Shown piece after piece: positions 14,116 through 17,876 of a stretch of 17,876 nt of DNA. This stretch comes from Arthrobacter sp. (GTDB lineage: Bacteria > Actinomycetota > Actinomycetes > Actinomycetales > Micrococcaceae): assembly GCA_030146405.1 (NCBI GenBank), contig JASLBS010000153.1, forward strand, positions 1-17,876, written 5' to 3'. The number at the start of each line of letters is the position of its first letter. Positions within the stretch are counted from its first letter, which is position 1. The position numbers were made by a program, and so were the translations under genes. The notes beneath the pieces are model-generated. The model was not told the DNA's origin and ran no database searches. It saw nothing but the letters and a program-made list of their open reading frames with translations.

Positions 14116-15642
14116 ATGGCTGCTGCCTCACCAACGACCGATCCGCGTCCGCTGACCCCACTCGAACGGCAGTCCGTCGCCCGGACACTCCGCAACCCGC
14201 GCCTGCTGAAGACCGAGGTGCTCGCCGGTCTCGTCGTCGCCCTCGCACTCATCCCGGAGGCGATCGCGTTCTCGATCATCGCCGGCGTGGATCCACGGCT
14301 CGGACTGTTCGCCTCCTTCACCATGGCCGTGTCCATCGCCTTCCTCGGCGGCCGGCCCGCGATGATCTCCGCCGCGACAGGTGCCGTCGCCCTCGTGATC
14401 GCGCCCCTGGTGGCCAGCCACGGCGTCGACTACTTCATCGCCGCCGTCATCCTCGGCGGGATCTTCCAGGTGATCCTCGGCATCACCGGTGTGGCCCGCC
14501 TCATGCGTTTCATCCCGCGCTCGGTCATGGTGGGCTTCGTCAACGCCCTCGCCATCCTGATCTTCATGTCCCAGGTCCCCGAGCTCATCGACGTGCCCTT
14601 CCTGGTCTACCCGATGGTCGCCGTCGGTCTGCTCATCGTCTTCGGTCTGCCCCGGCTCACCAAGGCAGTGCCTGCACCCCTGGTCGCCATCGTGGTCCTG
14701 ACCGTCTTCGCGGTCCTCGCCAACGTGCTCGTACCCACCGTCGGCGACAAGGGCGAGCTACCCGAGAGCCTCCCGTCCCTGTTCTTCCCGAATGTCCCAC
14801 TGAACCTCGAGACCGTGCAGATCATCGCCCCGTTCGCACTGGCACTGGCCGCCGTCGGCCTGCTCGAATCGTTGATGACCGCCAAGCTCGTCGACGACAT
14901 CACCGACACCCGGTCCAACAAGACCCGTGAATCCTGGGGCCAGGGAGCGGCGAACATCATCACCGGGTTCTTCGGCGGCATGGGTGGCTGCGCGATGATC
15001 GGCCAGACCATGATCAACGTCAAAGCCTCCGGTGCACGCACCCGGATCTCGACGTTCCTCGCCGGGATCTTCCTGCTCATCCTCGTGGTGGTCCTCGGCG
15101 GCATCGTGGCCCTCATCCCCATGGCGGCCCTCGTCGCGGTGATGATCTTCGTGTCCATCGCGACCTTCGACTGGCACAGCATCCGTCCCAGCACGCTCAA
15201 GCGCATGCCCAAGAGCGAGACCACCGTCATGCTCGCCACCGTCATCGTCACGGTCTGGACCCACAACCTCGCCATCGGGGTCGGCGTCGGCGTCCTCGTC
15301 GCGATGGTGGCCTTCGCACGACGCGTCGCGCACTTCGTCACCGTGGAGCGCACCGAAGAAACTGTGAACGGGGAACGGCACGCCACCTACACGGTCGACG
15401 GCGAGCTGTTCTTCGCCTCCTCCAACGACCTCTACACGCAGTTCGAGTACGCCACCGACCCGCACAGGGTCACGATCGACCTGCACGGCTCGCACCTCTG
15501 GGACGCCTCCACCGTCGCCGCCCTCGACGCCATCCAGGAGAAGTACCGCACCCACGGCACCGAGGTGAGGATCGTCGGCCTCAACGAACCCTCCACCATG
15601 ATGCGCGAACGCCTCGGCGGGAACCTCGGCGCCGGACACTGA
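14116..15642 (+). CDS. SulP-family inorganic anion transporter with STAS domain
   Basis: This 508-residue integral membrane protein belongs to the SulP/SLC26 family, which moves sulfate, bicarbonate or similar anions. The membrane part (about 30-400) has many hydrophobic segments and family blocks such as LALIPEAIAFSIIAGVDPR, SAATGAVALV and GGMGGCAMIGQT. A cytoplasmic STAS domain follows (about 420-500) with GELFFASSNDL and the DLHGSHLWDAST strand. The substrate cannot be read from sequence; bicarbonate or sulfate are both reasonable. The ATG at 14116 has AAGGA 11 bases upstream, rather far; a longer frame from 14038 adds a basic, non-family lead and has no ribosome site. The leader of about 100 bases contains a CGCACC/GGTGCG hairpin (14059-14073). 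Expression is probably set by the divergent MerR protein. Confidence 0.93.
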   Translation: MAAASPTTDPRPLTPLERQSVARTLRNPRLLKTEVLAGLVVALALIPEAIAFSIIAGVDPRLGLFASFTMAVSIAFLGGRPAMISAATGAVALVIAPLVASHGVDYFIAAVILGGIFQVILGITGVARLMRFIPRSVMVGFVNALAILIFMSQVPELIDVPFLVYPMVAVGLLIVFGLPRLTKAVPAPLVAIVVLTVFAVLANVLVPTVGDKGELPESLPSLFFPNVPLNLETVQIIAPFALALAAVGLLESLMTAKLVDDITDTRSNKTRESWGQGAANIITGFFGGMGGCAMIGQTMINVKASGARTRISTFLAGIFLLILVVVLGGIVALIPMAALVAVMIFVSIATFDWHSIRPSTLKRMPKSETTVMLATVIVTVWTHNLAIGVGVGVLVAMVAFARRVAHFVTVERTEETVNGERHATYTVDGELFFASSNDLYTQFEYATDPHRVTIDLHGSHLWDASTVAALDAIQEKYRTHGTEVRIVGLNEPSTMMRERLGGNLGAGH

Positions 15643-15725
15643 CCCGGGAGCCATGTCGGACGCTGGGATGGGGAAGTCCGCAGCGCTTCGTGGCCGGGCG
15701 CCTGATCCTGCGAGGTCCTGTACAA

Positions 15726-15737
15726 GGAACCGGTTCC
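15726..15737. repeat. 12-bp palindrome between sulP and the VOC gene
   Basis: GGAACCGGTTCC is a perfect palindrome 35 bases upstream of the -10 candidate of the VOC gene. It could be an operator or be chance. Nothing else was seen in the 142-base gap apart from the -10 box. Confidence 0.25.
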
Positions 15738-15771
15738 CTTCTCCTCCTGGACCCAGCCTCCGGCTCCTGCC

Positions 15772-15777
15772 TAGTGT
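15772..15777 (+). promoter_or_regulatory. -10 box for a leaderless VOC-gene transcript
   Basis: TAGTGT (fits TANNNT) is followed by seven bases and the ATG at 15785. No Shine-Dalgarno sequence lies between, which favours a leaderless message and fixes the start. No clear -35. Confidence 0.5.
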
Positions 15778-15784
15778 GACGACC

Positions 15785-16186
15785 ATGACGGCTTTCATCT
15801 CCCACACCTCGTTCGACAGCCTTGATGCGTTCAGCCAATCGGTGTTCTGGGCCGAGGTGCTCGACTTCCATGAGGACCCTGAAAACCCGAACGAACCCGG
15901 GGACGAGGAGTGCCCCATCTTCTCCAGGGACGGCACGCAGCAGTTGCTCTTCATCGAGGTACCCGATTCGAAGCGGGTCAAGAATCGCCTGCACCTGGAC
16001 CTGCGACCGGTGGACGGCACCCGGGACGATGAGCTCGAGCGGCTGGTGGGGCTGGGTGCGCGTGCAGTGGACGATCGACGCCGGCCTGACGGGACAGGAT
16101 GGGTCGTCCTCGCCGACCCCGAGGGCAACGAGTTCTGCATCCTCCGCGGCAACGCTGAGTGCGGCAGACACCAGTCTTTAGGGTGA
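15785..16186 (+). CDS. VOC / glyoxalase-like domain protein
   Basis: This 133-residue cytoplasmic protein fits the vicinal-oxygen-chelate fold, Glyoxalase_6-like group. The second half is the clearest: RLHLDLRPVDGTRDDELERL, then LGARAVDDRR and the hallmark WVVLADPEGNEFCIL. The first half (MTAFISHTSFDSLDAFSQSV, then FWAEVLDF) matches the first beta-alpha-beta module. Family members include lyases, dioxygenases and antibiotic-binding proteins; the reaction here is unknown, and typical metal ligands cannot be assigned with confidence beyond the candidate His and Glu positions in HLDL and GNEFC. The start at 15785 is chosen over an upstream in-frame ATG at 15653, because the -10 box sits directly before it and the upstream 44 residues are low-complexity Pro/Arg. 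Its stop is four bases before the kinase-like gene. Confidence 0.8.
   Translation: MTAFISHTSFDSLDAFSQSVFWAEVLDFHEDPENPNEPGDEECPIFSRDGTQQLLFIEVPDSKRVKNRLHLDLRPVDGTRDDELERLVGLGARAVDDRRRPDGTGWVVLADPEGNEFCILRGNAECGRHQSLG
16179..16184 (+). promoter_or_regulatory. -10-like TAGGGT inside the end of the VOC gene
   Basis: TAGGGT is followed by six bases and the ATG at 16191, as before the small ORF at 13334. It could give the kinase-like gene its own leaderless transcript. The alternative is that AGGG, seven bases from the ATG, is a ribosome site on a VOC-kinase message. The sequence does not decide. Confidence 0.4.
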
Positions 16187-16190
16187 GGCG

Positions 16191-17231
16191 ATGACGCCAC
16201 GCACAGCCGACGCCCGACGCATCTCCTCCCTGCTCGCCGGGCTGGACGACCACCGCGTGCAGCTCCTGGTCGATACTGCTCAGACGGTCGGCATCGGTAT
16301 CGGGGGAACGACCAGGACGGTGCGCATCGGTGCATCGACCGTCTTCGTGAAGCAGCTCCCGCTGACCAGCATCGAACAGGCGGATCCGACCGGCACGACG
16401 AGCCGGCTCCAGCTACCCTTCGTCTCCCACTACGGACTAGGAAGCCCTACCCACGCGGTCGGGCGCGAACTGGCGGCACATCGGGTGACGAGCGGATGGG
16501 TCGAGACGGGAGCGGCGGATTTCTTCCCGCTTCTACTCGGTTGGCGCGTGATCGACAGCACGTGCGAGGCCGACCTCAGCGAGTTCGACGGCGATGCGTT
16601 CCCCCGCCGATGGGGGGCGCAGTGGCCTCAGGTGCAGAGCAAGCTGGCCGCGATGAAGGACGCGTCCGCCAGCATGGTGTTCTTCCTCGAGTACGTGCCC
16701 GAGACGCTGGGCGCCCGGATGCGCAGGAGCGTGGCCGAGGGCACCGGTGCGGAGGTCTTCCCGAATGTGGTCCAGCAGCTCCTCGATGCCACAGCGTGGA
16801 TGAACGGCCAGGGGTTCCAGCACTTCGATGTGCACCCGGGGAACATCCTCGTCCGGGACGGCAGGCTGCTCTTCACGGACTTCGGCCTGGCACTCCACCG
16901 TGATTTCGACCTCACCGGGGAGGAAGAAGCCTCGATGCCCTCGCATGACGGCTTCGACCGTGACACCGCCCTGATGCACCTGTTCCACTGGACGCTCTTC
17001 GAACTCGGTTACACCTCCGGTCCGCAGCGCCTGGAACTGTTGCGTGCTGCCGCCGCCGACCCGGCCACTCCGGTGCTGGGCCCGATTCGAGCGGCCCTGG
17101 GCTCCGGTGCCGACCTCATGGCGCACCACGCGGGCGTCGCGGTGTACGTCACCGAGATGTTCGGCGCCCTCCTCCAGGACGCAGGCGCCACGCGGTACGA
17201 CAGCTCACACGGCAGGAACACGCGGCGATAG
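16191..17231 (+). CDS. Protein-kinase-fold protein of unknown substrate
   Basis: This 346-residue protein has the core of a kinase fold. A Gly-rich stretch GIGIGGTTRTV (about 34-44) precedes a candidate ATP Lys54 in VFVKQLP. Glu in GRELAAH may be the alpha-C partner. The catalytic loop is HFDVHPGNILV with Asp213 and Asn218, and the metal-binding DFG is Asp230-Gly232. The HxDxHPGN form resembles aminoglycoside/choline kinase-like loops as much as Ser/Thr kinases (HRD has become HFD), so a small-molecule substrate is as likely as a protein. There is no membrane segment or PASTA sensor, unlike PknB-type kinases. It starts four bases after the VOC stop and is followed by a hairpin. I have seen similar actinobacterial proteins annotated only as protein kinase family. 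Confidence 0.8.
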   Translation: MTPRTADARRISSLLAGLDDHRVQLLVDTAQTVGIGIGGTTRTVRIGASTVFVKQLPLTSIEQADPTGTTSRLQLPFVSHYGLGSPTHAVGRELAAHRVTSGWVETGAADFFPLLLGWRVIDSTCEADLSEFDGDAFPRRWGAQWPQVQSKLAAMKDASASMVFFLEYVPETLGARMRRSVAEGTGAEVFPNVVQQLLDATAWMNGQGFQHFDVHPGNILVRDGRLLFTDFGLALHRDFDLTGEEEASMPSHDGFDRDTALMHLFHWTLFELGYTSGPQRLELLRAAAADPATPVLGPIRAALGSGADLMAHHAGVAVYVTEMFGALLQDAGATRYDSSHGRNTRR

Positions 17232-17254
17232 CTCCCCGACCCGGTGGTCGGGAG
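17232..17254 (+). terminator. Hairpin after the kinase-like gene
   Basis: CTCCCCGACC (17232-17241) pairs with GGTCGGGAG (17246-17254), nine pairs with one bulged C, around a four-base loop. It starts directly after the stop codon. A second stem, CACCGG/CCGGTG (17258-17277), follows. Neither has a T-run. Confidence 0.55.
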
Positions 17255-17324
17255 TCACACCGGGGCCTGGACCGGTGCGGGCAGGCGTCACGGCGGCGCG
17301 GACCGGGATGCTGCGCGGGTAGGG

Positions 17325-17330
17325 AACAAT
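17325..17330 (+). promoter_or_regulatory. Possible -10 box for valS
   Basis: AACAAT (four or five of six to the -10 consensus, lacking the first T) is followed by six bases and the valS ATG at 17337. GGAG (17331-17334) is only two bases from the ATG, too close for a normal ribosome site, so a leaderless start is possible. No clear -35. Confidence 0.35.
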
Positions 17331-17336
17331 GGAGTC

Positions 17337-17876
17337 ATGGCCAGCACCCCTCAGGGCACAGACACGCCCTCCCCCCAGCCCGTTTCCGTCCCCGAGAAGC
17401 CCGCCCTCGAGGGTCTCGAAGAGAGGCTCTCCCGGCAGTGGCGCGAGGACGGCACCTACGCGTTCCGCCGCGACACCACGCGTGAGGAGGTCTACTCGAT
17501 CGACACCCCGCCGCCCACGGCGTCGGGGTCCCTGCATGTGGGGCACATGTTCTCCTACACGCAGACGGACGTCATGGCGCGCTTCAAGCGCATGCGCGGT
17601 GCCAATGTGTTCTACCCGATGGGATGGGACGACAACGGCCTGCCCACCGAGCGTCGGGTCCAGAACTATTTCGGTGTCCGCTGCGACCCGTCCGTCGCCT
17701 ACGACGCCGACTACCGCCCGCCGGCCGAGCCCGCGAAGAACCAGCGTGACTTCGACGCCGTCTCACGGCGCACCTTCATCGAGCTCTGCGAGGAACTGGC
17801 GGTCGAGGACGAGTTGGTCTTCGAGAACCTCTTCAGCACCCTCGGGCTCTCCGTGGACTGGAACCTCACCTACCGG
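17337..17876 (+). CDS. valS: Valyl-tRNA synthetase, archaeal-type signature (3' truncated)
   Basis: The first 180 residues of a class Ia synthetase that charges tRNA-Val; the window ends in frame. The HIGH-type motif is HVGH (67-70) in PPPTASGSLHVGH. The next block reads GWDDNGLPTERRVQ rather than the GTDHAGIATQ usual in bacterial ValRS; this form is known from archaeal-type enzymes and from a subset of bacteria. GVRCDPS and LGLSVDWNLTY follow as in that group. The ATG at 17337 begins a 20-residue Pro-rich lead; it is preceded by GGAG two bases away and a -10-like box six bases away. Editing domain, KMSKS and anticodon-binding parts lie outside the window. No T-box is seen in front of it. Confidence 0.93.
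   Translation, partial: MASTPQGTDTPSPQPVSVPEKPALEGLEERLSRQWREDGTYAFRRDTTREEVYSIDTPPPTASGSLHVGHMFSYTQTDVMARFKRMRGANVFYPMGWDDNGLPTERRVQNYFGVRCDPSVAYDADYRPPAEPAKNQRDFDAVSRRTFIELCEELAVEDELVFENLFSTLGLSVDWNLTYR

Noticed and set aside
14758..16335. 525-codon minus-strand open frame across sulP and the VOC gene
   Set aside because: It is antisense to two recognisable proteins, and its product is a low-complexity Asp/Gly/His/Glu-rich shadow.
1..17876. CRISPR arrays, insertion sequences, tRNA or rRNA genes, prophage parts
   Set aside because: No spaced direct repeats, transposase or integrase motifs, or tRNA-like cloverleaf sequences were seen by eye; the T-box is the only structured RNA supported.

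Overview
The window is GC-rich, actinobacterial DNA, most likely from the Micrococcaceae (Arthrobacter group). The reasons are strong G/C third-codon bias, GTG starts, the ileS-folC-DUF4233-ndk gene order, a T-box leader in front of ileS, and several genes whose start codon sits 6-7 bases behind a -10 box (leaderless-type). I assign this from protein and layout similarity; I ran no database search. No mobile element, CRISPR array, rRNA or tRNA was seen. The window is a chromosomal backbone region with a short accessory-like stretch (about 11.0-17.2 kb).

Layout. 1-414: C-terminus of a ribonuclease D-like protein (+). 438-3871: beta-oxidation operon fadA-fadB (+), ATGA-overlapped, with a promoter whose spacer and -10 carry a perfect inverted repeat, a likely repressor site. 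3962-4927: aldo/keto reductase (-). 4952-4988: perfect 15-bp terminator hairpin. 5004-10632: minus-strand housekeeping cluster transcribed ileS, folC, DUF4233 membrane protein, ndk. ileS is preceded by a T-box leader with an Ile AUC specifier. 11080-12420: cytochrome P450 (+). 12446-13258: SDR oxidoreductase (-). 13334-13603: doubtful small gene, possibly frameshifted. 13578-13964: MerR regulator (-), divergent from a SulP/STAS anion transporter at 14116-15642 (+); a 21-bp palindrome between them carries a -10 hexamer at each end. 15785-16186: VOC/glyoxalase-like protein. 16191-17231: orphan kinase-fold protein. 17337-17876: 5' part of valS, cut by the window edge.

How the parts work together. 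fadA/fadB carry out the hydratase, dehydrogenase and thiolase steps of fatty-acid beta-oxidation and are probably induced by release of a repressor at the inverted repeat. The ileS cluster should respond to uncharged tRNA-Ile through the T-box. The MerR protein probably controls its own gene and the anion transporter from one shared operator. The VOC and kinase-like genes are adjacent and may be co-expressed, but the sequence also offers a separate start signal for each.

I found no clearly new multi-gene system. The points most worth a second look are the MerR-SulP operator, the ileS T-box with its very short Stem I, the fadA operator, the P450 lacking the usual acid-alcohol pair, the orphan kinase-like protein, the archaeal-type ValRS signature, and the possible frameshifted gene at 13.3-13.5 kb.
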